NCBI GenBank assembly: GCA_043424675.1
Contig: JBHWPB010000010.1
Coordinates: 1 to 14,536 of the forward strand
From: JBHWPB01 sp043424675
GTDB lineage: Bacteria; Bacillota; Bacilli; Lactobacillales; Carnobacteriaceae_A
Reading direction: 5' to 3'
Length of the DNA stretch: 14,536 bases
Notes under the pieces: model-generated
Told to the model about the DNA's origin: nothing
Seen by the model: only the letters and a program-made list of their open reading frames with translations
Databases searched by the model: none
In this document: positions 7,182-14,514 of the stretch, piece after piece
How positions within the stretch are numbered: the first letter of the stretch is position 1
Layout: every line of letters begins with the position of its first letter
Made by a program: the position numbers and the translations under genes

Positions 7182-7433
7182 ATGAATGAATCACAATTAA
7201 TACCGATCATAGAGAGATTAGATGCTATGATGAAAGATGAAACAGACGATGTTCAAAAACGAACGTTCGAAAAAAATAGCTTGCCACAATCAATAGTTTT
7301 TTACCATCATATGTCAGGACTGTTTGATGTGACGCTTGTTAAAACGAATGAAACTTTTCGGTTTGATAATATTGACTTGGCTGCAATAGAAGTTTTTGAA
7401 TCCTTGTTTGGAAAACGGATAAAAAATCAGTAA
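7182..7433 (+). CDS. ykuJ: YkuJ family protein (DUF1797)
   Basis: This is a small 83-residue cytoplasmic protein of unknown function. The C-terminal half, with FRFDNIDLAAIEVFESL, matches the conserved YxFDNIDxxxIEIFELL region of Bacillus YkuJ. The N-terminal SQLIPIIERLDAM also fits that family, and the length is close (about 79 in Bacillus). An ATG at 7173 begins only one base after the ribosome binding site AGAAGG (7167-7172). The second ATG at 7182, nine bases after it, is therefore the likely start. The gene lies where ptsI would be expected and ends just before a hairpin at 7440-7464. I am sure of the family; its role is not established. Confidence 0.88.
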   Translation: MNESQLIPIIERLDAMMKDETDDVQKRTFEKNSLPQSIVFYHHMSGLFDVTLVKTNETFRFDNIDLAAIEVFESLFGKRIKNQ

Positions 7434-7439
7434 ATGACT

Positions 7440-7470
7440 GGAGTACTTCAATTATGAGTACTCCTCTTTT
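7440..7470 (+). terminator. Hairpin/moderate terminator after ykuJ
   Basis: GGAGTACT (7440-7447) and AGTACTCC (7457-7464) form a perfect 8-bp stem with a 9-base loop, followed by TCTTTTA. The T-run is short and broken by C, so termination may be partial. It starts seven bases after the ykuJ stop and 30 bases before yqeG. Confidence 0.6.
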
Positions 7471-7493
7471 ACTGTTAAACTGAGGAGGACGAT

Positions 7494-8063
7494 GTGTTAG
7501 ATAAGAATGCAATCCTAGAGCGGTTTGAGCCCACATGGATGGTGGAGTCGATTTACCAGATCACACCTCCCCAGCTTAAAAAACGCAATATCACAACTAT
7601 ACTAGCAGATTTAGACAACACTTTAATTGCGTGGGATAATCCGTCAGGCACTGCAGAGACAGCTCAATGGATCGAAACAATGAAAGAAGAAGACATCCAT
7701 GTCATTATTATTTCAAATAATACAAGAAAAAGAGTACAGATCGTTGCAGATATGTTTGACGTTGATTTCATTCCTAATGCTATGAAACCTCTGACTTTAG
7801 GCATTGATAAGGCGCTAGAAAAATTTGCACAGCCAGAGGGCGAAGCCATTATGGTAGGGGATCAAGTTATGACTGACATTCACGGAGCGAATCGTGCCGG
7901 CCTAGAAAGTATATTGGTCAAACCGTTGGTGGCGACAGATTCAGTTGTCACCTTATTCAATAGGAGAATAGAAAAATGGCTGTTAGAATATATTACGCAA
8001 GATAACCCACAGATGAAATGGAGGGAGACATTAGATGACACAAGAAAACAACGAGGAGATTAG
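7494..8063 (+). CDS. yqeG: YqeG family HAD-IIIA-type phosphatase
   Basis: The 189-residue protein is a HAD superfamily phosphatase. Motif I is LADLDNT, with the nucleophile Asp39 and Asp41, followed by Thr43; motif II lies in IIISNN (about 72-77); a Lys follows in NAMKPL; motif IV is GDQVMTD. YqeG proteins are grouped with mitochondrial phosphatidylglycerophosphate phosphatases by sequence, but the substrate in Firmicutes is not settled. The start is GTG at 7494, five bases after GAGGAGG (7482-7488); no in-frame ATG near the N-terminus competes. Its 3' end overlaps yqeH by 29 bases, so the two are translated from one mRNA. It is the first gene of the dense run that ends with tmcAL. I see no strong promoter just upstream. 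Confidence 0.92.
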   Translation: MLDKNAILERFEPTWMVESIYQITPPQLKKRNITTILADLDNTLIAWDNPSGTAETAQWIETMKEEDIHVIIISNNTRKRVQIVADMFDVDFIPNAMKPLTLGIDKALEKFAQPEGEAIMVGDQVMTDIHGANRAGLESILVKPLVATDSVVTLFNRRIEKWLLEYITQDNPQMKWRETLDDTRKQRGD

Positions 8064-9156
8064 ATGTATAGGGTGTGGAGCAACACTCCAATCTGAAGAT
8101 AAGAAAAAAGAGGGGTACGTGCCTTCTTCAGCTCTAGAGAATAAAGAAAACATCAGCGACTTGTATTGTCAACGCTGTTTCAGACTGCGTCATTACAATG
8201 ATTTGATAGAAGTAGAGTGGGATGAAGATGGTTTTAAACAGGTATTGAATGAAATATCAGAGGATAGAGCCCTTACTGTCCATATTGTGGATCTATTCGA
8301 TATTGAGGGAAGTCTTATAAGTGGGATTGAAAGGTTTTCTAAAAATCAACCACTTATCATAGTAGGGAATAAAACAGATTTACTGCCGCAATCCAGTAAA
8401 CTTAATCGTATCAGGCAATGGTTCGCCGAGTATCTCGCTCATCAAGGAATACGTCCAGATGAAGTGCTTGTGATGAGTGCCCAACGCGAAGAGGATATTC
8501 AATCATTGTTAAAAGTTATTGAACGCTATCGAGGAAATAAGAATGTTTATTTTGTCGGAACTACAAACGTAGGAAAATCGACCATTGTAAATGGGATTGT
8601 AGAATATGGAACAGAAGAAAAAGAAGTTATAACGACTTCTTATTTTCCGGGTACTACGCTTGGTAAAATTGAAATTCCTTTAGAGAATGGGGGGGATCTT
8701 ATTGATACTCCTGGAATTATTCAGAAACATCAAATATCTTACTATCTGAAACCCAAAGAAATAAGTGAAACGGTCCCTAAAAAGAGGATCAAACCCAAAA
8801 CCTTTCAATTAGAAGAAGGTCAAACTTTATTTATAGGAGGTCTGGGTCGTTTCGATGTTGTCGACGCGGAAGAACGCCAGTCCTTTGTCGTTTATACTTC
8901 CAATAAAATGAATATCCACAGAACGAAAACAGAAAATGCTGAAGGTATTTACGAAACTGGAGTAGGTGACTATCTTACTCCTCCGATGGACAACGTAAAT
9001 GATTTGCCAGAATTAGCTTCTCATACTTTCAAAATCAAAGAGAAAAGTGATATTACAATCGCTGGCTTAGGATGGGTAACTTGCGAACCGGGTACAACGG
9101 TGACAGCTTGGGCTCCCAGAGGAATCTTAGTTACTGGACGTCAAGCTATGATATAA
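8035..9156 (+). CDS. yqeH: Ribosome biogenesis GTPase YqeH
   Basis: YqeH is a circularly permuted GTPase needed for assembly of the 30S subunit. The 373-residue protein starts with a four-Cys zinc finger (C11, C14, C45, C48, ending in RCFRLRHYND). The permuted G domain follows, in the order G4 NKTD (112-115), G5 SAQ (148-150), G1 GTTNVGKST (175-183), the G2 region with TTSYFPGTT (200-208) and G3 DTPG (224-227). The rest is the C-terminal RNA-interaction part. ATG 8035 lies inside the end of yqeG, with GGAGGGAG (8021-8028) just upstream. yhbY follows after 14 bases. In Bacillus aroE sits between yqeH and yhbY; here it is missing. Confidence 0.95.
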   Translation: MTQENNEEIRCIGCGATLQSEDKKKEGYVPSSALENKENISDLYCQRCFRLRHYNDLIEVEWDEDGFKQVLNEISEDRALTVHIVDLFDIEGSLISGIERFSKNQPLIIVGNKTDLLPQSSKLNRIRQWFAEYLAHQGIRPDEVLVMSAQREEDIQSLLKVIERYRGNKNVYFVGTTNVGKSTIVNGIVEYGTEEKEVITTSYFPGTTLGKIEIPLENGGDLIDTPGIIQKHQISYYLKPKEISETVPKKRIKPKTFQLEEGQTLFIGGLGRFDVVDAEERQSFVVYTSNKMNIHRTKTENAEGIYETGVGDYLTPPMDNVNDLPELASHTFKIKEKSDITIAGLGWVTCEPGTTVTAWAPRGILVTGRQAMI

Positions 9157-9170
9157 TTAAGGAGTAGAAT

Positions 9171-9482
9171 ATGAAATTAAGAGGAAAACAAAAACAATAT
9201 CTAAAGGCGCAGGCTCATGATTTATCGCCTGTATTCCAAATTGGAAAAAAAGGATTAACAGAAGAACAGATGAGTGAAATAAGAGATGTTTTAGAAAAGA
9301 GAGAACTCATTAAAATATCTCTATTACAAAATACAGCTGAAGATCCAAAAGAAGTGGCGAAGGTTCTTCAAGAAAAGTTAGATGCAACACCGGTACAAAT
9401 TATTGGAAACGTTATAGTATTATTTAAGAAGGCCAATAAACCCGCTAATCACAGAATATCATTAGAAGTTGAGAAGATTTAA
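9171..9482 (+). CDS. yhbY: Ribosome assembly RNA-binding protein YhbY (CRM domain)
   Basis: This 103-residue protein is one CRM (YhbY) RNA-binding domain and is thought to bind pre-50S particles. The start MKLRGKQKQYLKAQAHDLSP and the segment FQIGKKGLTEEQ, carrying the GxxG-like loop, are the family hallmarks. The second half with ELIKISLLQN and VQIIGNVIVLFKK completes the fold. ATG 9171 follows AAGGAG. It sits between yqeH and nadD in the same transcript, among other ribosome assembly genes, which fits its role. Confidence 0.95.
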   Translation: MKLRGKQKQYLKAQAHDLSPVFQIGKKGLTEEQMSEIRDVLEKRELIKISLLQNTAEDPKEVAKVLQEKLDATPVQIIGNVIVLFKKANKPANHRISLEVEKI

Positions 9483-9510
9483 GACTTAAAAATGCAAAGG
9501 AAGATAGACG

Positions 9511-10152
9511 ATGGTTAAACAACAATCACTGACAATCGAGGAAACTAAAACCTCATTAACAGAAGATAAACCGAAAGAAAAAATAGGACTTTTAGGAGGA
9601 ACCTTCAATCCACCTCACATGGGACATCTCGTTATTGCAGATCAAGTACGCAATCAACTAGGATTAGAAGAAGTGTGGTTTATACCTACTTCCACACCGC
9701 CTCACATAGATGGTAAAGAAACAATCGATTCTGATCACCGTTTAGATATGCTGGTTCGTGCTATAGCTGGGAACTCCTATTTCGATTTAAACACGATTGA
9801 AGTAGATAATGGTGGAAAGAATTATACCTATGATACTATTCTAGCCCTACAAGAACGTCATCCAGATAAAGAATTTTATTTTATAGTAGGAGCGGATATG
9901 GTACAGGATTTACCGACATGGTATCGCATTGAGGAACTCATGGACTTGATTCAGTTTGTTGGAGTCAACCGTCTTCACTATGAAGAAAAGACAGATTATC
10001 CTATTATATGGGTAAAGGTGCCTAATGTAGATATATCTTCTACAGAACTTAGACAGGCTATTCGTGAAGGGAATCCTGTCAGATACCTGATGCCAAGTGG
10101 AGTGGTCAGCTACATTGTTGAGGAAGGACTTTATCTAGACGATGAAGAATAA
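9511..10152 (+). CDS. nadD: Nicotinate-nucleotide adenylyltransferase
   Basis: NadD joins nicotinate mononucleotide and ATP to make deamido-NAD in NAD synthesis. The 213-residue protein has the nucleotidyltransferase core GGTFNPPHMGH (29-39), with the H-x-G-H-type ATP site, and the C-terminal ISSTELR (175-181). An extension of about 24 charged residues precedes the core. It is supported as real because AAAGGAAG (9496-9503) lies upstream of the ATG at 9511 and no closer start codon with a ribosome binding site exists. Its end overlaps the start of yqeK by 11 bases, the usual nadD-yqeK pairing in Firmicutes. Confidence 0.95.
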   Translation: MVKQQSLTIEETKTSLTEDKPKEKIGLLGGTFNPPHMGHLVIADQVRNQLGLEEVWFIPTSTPPHIDGKETIDSDHRLDMLVRAIAGNSYFDLNTIEVDNGGKNYTYDTILALQERHPDKEFYFIVGADMVQDLPTWYRIEELMDLIQFVGVNRLHYEEKTDYPIIWVKVPNVDISSTELRQAIREGNPVRYLMPSGVVSYIVEEGLYLDDEE

Positions 10153-10756
10153 AGTCATATACTCTAAAAAATATATAGACATGAGTCGCGAAGAATTGAC
10201 AGAGTTGGTTCACTCTTACCTGTCAAAAGATCGCTTCCATCATGTCCTGAGAGTAGAAGAAACAGCCTTAGAGTTAAGTGATATATATGAAGGCGAAAGT
10301 GAAAAGATTAGTATCGCTGCCTTGTTACATGACATCATGAAAGAACAACCAGACAAAAAAATGCGCGAATATATTATTAGTGAAACCCTTTCTTTAGATC
10401 TGATCGATTATGGGAACGGTGTATGGCATGGGCCGATTGCTTCTGATTATGCTCATAAGGAATTAGAGATAACAAACCATGAGATCTTGAGAGCTATCCA
10501 TGATCACACTTGGGGGTCTCCCATTATGTCTTTAACAGAAAAAATAGTATTTGCTGCAGATAAGGTAGAGCCGGCAAGGGATTATCCTGGAATAGAAGAG
10601 CTGCGAAACCTAGCTTATAACGATATCGATCAGCACATAGGAGCCTACAGCGCCCATCAGTTAGACTATCTATTGGAAAAGAGAGCTAAAATTTATCCAA
10701 AAGCAATCCCTACTTATAATTATTGGCATGTAGAAAGATCAGGAGGCGAAGAATGA
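10142..10756 (+). CDS. yqeK: YqeK, HD-domain symmetrical Ap4A hydrolase
   Basis: YqeK-type HD proteins hydrolyse diadenosine tetraphosphate to two ADP. The 204-residue protein has the metal-binding residues expected for an HD domain: a His in RFHHVLRVE (His34 by alignment), the HD pair in ALLHDIMK (63-64), then VWHGPIASDYA and AIHDHTWGSP. ATG 10142 lies inside the nadD end; its nearest ribosome-binding-like sequence, AGGAAGG (10121-10127), is 14 bases away, so translation is probably coupled to nadD. An internal Met14 (10181) matches where many YqeK proteins begin but has no ribosome binding site. The stop overlaps the rsfS ATG as ATGA. Confidence 0.93.
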   Translation: MKNKVIYSKKYIDMSREELTELVHSYLSKDRFHHVLRVEETALELSDIYEGESEKISIAALLHDIMKEQPDKKMREYIISETLSLDLIDYGNGVWHGPIASDYAHKELEITNHEILRAIHDHTWGSPIMSLTEKIVFAADKVEPARDYPGIEELRNLAYNDIDQHIGAYSAHQLDYLLEKRAKIYPKAIPTYNYWHVERSGGEE

Positions 10757-11118
10757 GAAAATCACCAGAAGAAATTTTAGAAACAGTAATAAAATCGGCC
10801 GATGACAGACAAGCAGAAGATATAGTGGCTTTAGATGTCCGCGGCATTTCTATTTTATCTGATTACTTTGTCATTATGAATGGAACAAGTTCACGTCAAA
10901 TTCGCGCCATTATGAATGGCATTATCACAGACAGTGAAAAAGAAGGCATTACAGTAAAAAGAGTCGAAGGAGCTGATTCAGAAAATTGGATTCTTATTGA
11001 CTTAGTAGACGTTATCGTTCATATCTTCAGTGAAGATAATCGTGAGTTTTATGACCTTGAAAAGTTATGGTCTGATGCTGAAATTTTAGATGTGTCATCC
11101 TATGTGAACGAAAGCTAG
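10753..11118 (+). CDS. rsfS: Ribosome silencing factor RsfS
   Basis: RsfS (RsfA/YbeB/YqeL) binds L14 on the 50S subunit and blocks joining to 30S during starvation or assembly. The protein has 121 residues with the family hallmarks LDVRGISILSDYFVI, GTSSRQIRAI, VEG and WILIDLVDVIVHIFSEDN, followed by REFYDLEKLW. The frame is open from an earlier ATG at 10723, but the ATG at 10753, seven bases after AGGAGG (10740-10745), gives the normal N-terminus. It overlaps the yqeK stop by four bases (ATGA), which indicates coupled translation. Confidence 0.96.
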   Translation: MRKSPEEILETVIKSADDRQAEDIVALDVRGISILSDYFVIMNGTSSRQIRAIMNGIITDSEKEGITVKRVEGADSENWILIDLVDVIVHIFSEDNREFYDLEKLWSDAEILDVSSYVNES

Positions 11119-11122
11119 CTCT

Positions 11123-11851
11123 ATGAAATGGGCAGAGATTTATGATTATTTCATGGACGAGCAGATATACAAGGAATGGACAGATTTCGTAAAACGTACT
11201 GTTCCTAGATCTAAGAAGACCTTACTTGATCTTGCAAGTGGCACAGGAAAGTTAACTTTTCGTCTTCTAGAAGCAGGCTATGATGTGACGGGTTTAGATA
11301 TATCAAGTGATATGCTGGCCCTCTGCTACAATGAACAATTAAAAAGTGGCACATTCTTTCCCTTAATAGAAGCAGACATGAGAAATTTAGAAGATGCAGG
11401 AACTTACGACCTTGTGACGTGCTCGCTGGATGCTGTATGTTACTTTAGAGAAAAAGAAGATGTTCATCAGACCTTCACCGAAGTTTTTAAACATCTCAAT
11501 GAAGGGGGACTCTTTCTTTTTGATGTCCATTCTCTCTATAAAATGGGAAAAATATTTCCAGGCTATCAATTTTTTGGCGAAATGGGAGAAGATATTTTCC
11601 TTTGGTCTGCTCTCGAAGGTGAGCGCAGTGGAGAAATTGTGCACTACTTGGATTTATTTGAACATGACAGAGCTCACTTCTATAAGCGAAGTCAACATTT
11701 GATCACAGAACGCAGTTTTCCAATAGAGGACTATGTCGTGATGTTAGAAGAGAGTGGATTTATAAACATTGAAGTAACAGGAAACTATGGCTTAAGTCCT
11801 GTACAAGAAAAAACAGAAAGAGTATTTTTCGTTTGTGAAAAAGGAGATTGA
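11123..11851 (+). CDS. Class I SAM-dependent methyltransferase (YqeM-like)
   Basis: The 242-residue cytoplasmic protein has a Rossmann-type methyltransferase fold. Motif I is LLDLASGTGKLT (34-45), motif II carries the acidic residue in GLDIS (57-61), and later strands include YDLVTCSLDAVCYF and GGLFLFDVHSLYKMG. Position after rsfS matches Bacillus yqeM, whose substrate is unknown. The ATG at 11123 is four bases after the rsfS stop and has no Shine-Dalgarno sequence, so it probably relies on ribosomes coming off rsfS. tmcAL follows after two bases. The family call is firm; the substrate is not known. Confidence 0.88.
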   Translation: MKWAEIYDYFMDEQIYKEWTDFVKRTVPRSKKTLLDLASGTGKLTFRLLEAGYDVTGLDISSDMLALCYNEQLKSGTFFPLIEADMRNLEDAGTYDLVTCSLDAVCYFREKEDVHQTFTEVFKHLNEGGLFLFDVHSLYKMGKIFPGYQFFGEMGEDIFLWSALEGERSGEIVHYLDLFEHDRAHFYKRSQHLITERSFPIEDYVVMLEESGFINIEVTGNYGLSPVQEKTERVFFVCEKGD

Positions 11852-11853
11852 AT

Positions 11854-13053
11854 ATGGCAATATATGGAATTGTTGTAGAATACAACCCTTTTCATAATGG
11901 CCATCTCTGGCAAATTCAACAGATTAAAAATCAAAAAGATTGTTCAGCCATTGTTATCTGTATGAGTGGAAATTTTGTACAAAGGGGCGAGCCTGCTTTA
12001 TTAGATAAATGGAAGCGCACAGAGCTGGCTCTTGCGTATGGTGTGGATCTCGTCATCGAATTGCCTGTTGCTTTTGCTGTTCAGCCAGCTGATATCTTTG
12101 CACGAGGGGCAGTAGCTATACTCCAAGAAGCAGGGTGTGATAAGTTGGCTTTTGGAGTAGAAAATGGAGAAGGTTATGAGTTCCAAGAGTTAGGACAGTG
12201 GTTGGAGCAAAATGAAAAGCAAGTCAACGAGGCTATAGAGAAAGATTCACAGAACAATCAAAACTATAAGCAGCTCTACAGCGAGACCCTGCGGAAAATC
12301 GCTCCAGATACAAGTATTGATTTTACCCAGCCTAATAATACTTTAGCTTTAGCTTATGCAAAGGAAAATGCTGCTTATGAAAAGCCTTTGGAACTTTTTT
12401 CGATTCCCCGCAAAGAGAGCCGACATCGCGATACAGTTCTAAATAAAGAAGCGAAGATTAACAGCGCCACAGCTATCCGTAAACATTTTTTTGAAAAAGA
12501 TTCAATCGAGGAAATCCGGTCACTCCCTGCACTCACAAAGACGATGCTAGCAGACAGCTCTGGGATGAACTGGGAGAGACTGTGGCCTTATCTGAAATAT
12601 AGATTGCTTGTTTCATCAAAAAAAGAGCTTCGCTCTATTTATCAGGTCACTGAAGGGTTGGAAAATCGGTTAAAAGATAAAATTAAACCAGACTTAAGCT
12701 ATATTTCTTTTATGCGAGAACTTGAGACTAAAAGGTATTCTAAGGCGAGACTCAATCGGATGCTGACTTACATTCTTTTGGGGTTGGAGAGTCATATGAT
12801 GGAGACTGAACTGAGACGCGATGTCTTTATTCGTGTGTTGGGCTTCAGAGAAAGAGGGCAAGAAATTTTATCCGATCTCAAACACCAAACCGATAGTCAG
12901 ATTCTGACTAATATATCTAAGAACAAGGCCGAGTTTTGTCATGTTGATATAAGAGCTGGAAAAATCTATCAACTCGGGTCAAAAGATGCTCTTCCTTCAC
13001 AAGATTTTTTTAGAAAACCCATTATCATGAATTCAGATAAAAAAGAAGAATAA
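11854..13053 (+). CDS. tmcAL: tRNA(Met) cytidine acetate ligase TmcAL (YlbM)
   Basis: TmcAL uses acetate and ATP to make N4-acetylcytidine at the wobble base of elongator tRNA-Met. The 399-residue protein begins with the nucleotidyltransferase-like motif GIVVEYNPFHNGH (HNGH at 14-17), followed by CMSGNFVQRGEPALLDKW and AYGVDLVIELP, all diagnostic of the YlbM family. The frame could start at a TTG at 11848, but the ATG at 11854 sits seven bases after AAGGAG (11841-11846), which lies in the end of the methyltransferase gene. It is the last gene of the dense run. A new promoter lies in the 114 bases that follow; I see no good terminator there. Confidence 0.95.
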   Translation: MAIYGIVVEYNPFHNGHLWQIQQIKNQKDCSAIVICMSGNFVQRGEPALLDKWKRTELALAYGVDLVIELPVAFAVQPADIFARGAVAILQEAGCDKLAFGVENGEGYEFQELGQWLEQNEKQVNEAIEKDSQNNQNYKQLYSETLRKIAPDTSIDFTQPNNTLALAYAKENAAYEKPLELFSIPRKESRHRDTVLNKEAKINSATAIRKHFFEKDSIEEIRSLPALTKTMLADSSGMNWERLWPYLKYRLLVSSKKELRSIYQVTEGLENRLKDKIKPDLSYISFMRELETKRYSKARLNRMLTYILLGLESHMMETELRRDVFIRVLGFRERGQEILSDLKHQTDSQILTNISKNKAEFCHVDIRAGKIYQLGSKDALPSQDFFRKPIIMNSDKKEE

Positions 13054-13111
13054 AAAACTTGAAAATTATACAAAATGCGATACACTAGTAAAGTGCTTTT
13101 GCTGGGCTATA

Positions 13112-13140
13112 TTGACAAAAATAGAGAGTATTAGTATAAT
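13112..13140 (+). promoter_or_regulatory. Perfect consensus promoter of yceD-rpmF
   Basis: TTGACA (13112-13117) and TATAAT (13135-13140) are separated by exactly 17 bases, a full sigma-A consensus. The predicted start near 13147 leaves a leader of about 20 nt before the yceD start. Such strength fits a ribosomal protein unit. Confidence 0.93.
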
Positions 13141-13167
13141 TGTTATCGCCCTTTAGGAGGGACAACA

Positions 13168-13734
13168 TTGAAGACAGAATTCTATTTTAAAGAACTCAAT
13201 GCTTATGTAGATGTTCCCTTAGAAGTTGCTGGTGAAATAGACTTGGAAGGCGAACTTGTTCATCGAACAAATCGGATTATTGAAGCCTCTGAGATAGATG
13301 TTCAAGGCTATATAACAAATACAGGCGGAGAGTATGCAGTTGATTTAAATTTAAAAGTTGATTTGATCCTGCGTTCTTCTCGTTCTTTAGAACCTGTTTC
13401 TTACACTCATGAAGTGCAGGTTTTAGAATTGTATGTTACAACTCCTCCTTCAACAGAAGAGGAAGAAGGTTCAGACGAAATTGTGTTCTTAATAGAAGAT
13501 GATTTTATCGATCTCAAGCCTATGATTGTGGATAATATTGTTGTATCCTTGCCGACTCAAATTTTCACGCAAGAAGAATTAAAAGACAATGTCATGCCTG
13601 AAGGAGAAGACTGGGAAGTTATCAGTGAAGATGAATATGCTGAATTACAGTCTGAGCAAAACACAGGAGAAAATTCTCCGTTTGCTAAACTAAAAGGAAT
13701 TTTCCCAGATGAAGAGAGTTCAAGTAATGAATAG
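13168..13734 (+). CDS. yceD: YceD family protein (DUF177, YlbN-like)
   Basis: The 188-residue protein belongs to the YceD/DUF177 family, almost always encoded just before rpmF and linked to rRNA/ribosome metabolism, with no settled biochemical role. Visible hallmarks are LILRSSRSLEPVSYTHEV in the middle and IDDFIDLKP-like sequence (DDFIDLKPMIVDNIVVSLP, about 111-129). The tail is acidic. The usual Cys of the C-x-R-x-L motif is Ser here, as in some Firmicutes. The start is TTG at 13168, seven bases after AGGAGG (13155-13160); there is no ATG near the N-terminus. It shares a transcript with rpmF, 23 bases downstream. Confidence 0.9.
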   Translation: MKTEFYFKELNAYVDVPLEVAGEIDLEGELVHRTNRIIEASEIDVQGYITNTGGEYAVDLNLKVDLILRSSRSLEPVSYTHEVQVLELYVTTPPSTEEEEGSDEIVFLIEDDFIDLKPMIVDNIVVSLPTQIFTQEELKDNVMPEGEDWEVISEDEYAELQSEQNTGENSPFAKLKGIFPDEESSSNE

Positions 13735-13757
13735 CACTATATAAGGAGGTCAATCAA

Positions 13758-13931
13758 ATGGCAGTACCAAAAAGAAGAACTTCAAAAACAGTTAAAAATC
13801 AACGTCGTACACACAAAAAAATGACTGCACCTGTTGTTTCATCATGCCCAAACTGTGGTGAAATGAAACGAAACCACAGAGTTTGCAGCGAATGTGGATA
13901 TTACGCAGGTAAGCAAGTTTTAGATAACTAA
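13758..13931 (+). CDS. rpmF: 50S ribosomal protein L32 (bL32), zinc-binding form
   Basis: This 57-residue protein is a structural part of the large ribosomal subunit. It begins MAVPKRRTSKTVKNQRR and has four cysteines in two CxxC pairs (C30, C33, C43, C46), so it is the zinc-ribbon form and not the zinc-free paralog. ATG 13758 follows AAGGAGG (13743-13749). It is downstream of yceD in the usual order and is followed by a strong terminator 15 bases after the stop. Its short length means ORF searches with a 60-residue limit miss it. Confidence 0.98.
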   Translation: MAVPKRRTSKTVKNQRRTHKKMTAPVVSSCPNCGEMKRNHRVCSECGYYAGKQVLDN

Positions 13932-13946
13932 TAAGGACCAGTATAG

Positions 13947-13989
13947 AATCCTCTTGTAGTAGGCAGGCGCCCTGCGAGAGGATTTTTTT
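13947..13989 (+). terminator. yceD-rpmF terminator
   Basis: AATCCTCT (13947-13954) pairs with AGAGGATT (13977-13984). An inner stem GCAGG/CCTGC (13963-13967, 13971-13975) sits inside it, and the downstream arm runs into a T-tract (13983-13989). Confidence 0.93.
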
Positions 13990-14036
13990 ATATCATATAC
14001 AAAGGCAAAGATGTAAGTTGGAAGGAGGAGGGCAGT

Positions 14037-14387
14037 ATGATATTAAATATCATGTTTTTTATTCCATATATTATAATGATATTATTCGGAAATTTCTTGA
14101 ATTGTTTTTTCAAGAGACAAGGACTTTCAATTCGGACGATTGATCTTTTATTAGTTTATTTTTTTATAGGGATTCACGTCTACAGTTTCAATGTTTTCGA
14201 AATCTCTGTACTTCCTCACTTTTTAATTCTATTAGGGGTTCTTGGCATCCTTTTTGCTTCCATCCTTACTTTTAAAAAGAAACAAAAGCTTAATCGGCGC
14301 TTTTTTGTTCGATTTATAAGAATTACCGACTTATTGACCCTTAGTTTGTATACAATTATTGGAATTATTTTTTTGTTGAATAAATAA
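14037..14387 (+). CDS. DUF3397 family small membrane protein (YllA-like)
   Basis: This 116-residue protein has about four hydrophobic segments: near 1-22, 35-57, 58-79 and 95-114. A positively charged stretch FKKKQKLNRRFFVRFIR separates the last two. That layout and the R-x-F-x-R-x-x-R pattern before the last helix fit DUF3397, as in Bacillus YllA, which lies just upstream of mraZ. Function is unknown. ATG 14037 follows GGAAGGAGG at good spacing. The rpmF terminator upstream suggests a separate promoter or read-through; I see no clear promoter in the 47 bases between. The family assignment is by pattern and position and is less certain than for its neighbours. Confidence 0.68.
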   Translation: MILNIMFFIPYIIMILFGNFLNCFFKRQGLSIRTIDLLLVYFFIGIHVYSFNVFEISVLPHFLILLGVLGILFASILTFKKKQKLNRRFFVRFIRITDLLTLSLYTIIGIIFLLNK

Positions 14388-14415
14388 GGGTTTAAGTAAA
14401 CAAACAACCGATCGA

Positions 14416-14449
14416 GATGTATGGATATCCATGCATCTTTTTTCTTTTT
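14416..14449 (+). terminator. Terminator after the DUF3397 gene
   Basis: GATGTATGG (14416-14424) pairs with CCATGCATC (14429-14437), with one G-U pair and a 4-base loop. TTTTTTCTTTTT follows. It lies 28 bases after the stop codon. Confidence 0.92.
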
Positions 14450-14492
14450 AAAGCATTTCCTACTCTATTTCTGTGAAAAAACTAAAGTCTTG

Positions 14493-14514
14493 CCTCCCTT
14501 ACCTCCCCTCCCTT
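14493..14514 (+). repeat. Direct repeat in a polypyrimidine tract near the right edge
   Basis: CCTCCCTT occurs at 14493-14500 and again at 14507-14514, with ACCTCC between. A nearly pure pyrimidine run covers 14493-14516. If mraZ begins beyond the edge, this lies in its upstream region. It does not match the TGGGN-type MraZ sites known in E. coli. Confidence 0.5.

Noticed and set aside
7339..7536. Minus-strand 65-codon frame across the ykuJ-yqeG junction
   Set aside because: It is antisense to ykuJ and to the yqeG start, spans the ykuJ hairpin, and shows no domain or ribosome binding site.
13075..13105. Possible terminator after tmcAL (CACT-AGTAA-AGTG, then CTTTTG)
   Set aside because: A four-base stem and a broken T-run are too weak to call.
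14216..14407. Minus-strand 63-codon frame
   Set aside because: It lies antisense to the DUF3397 gene, which has a strong ribosome binding site and the expected membrane layout.
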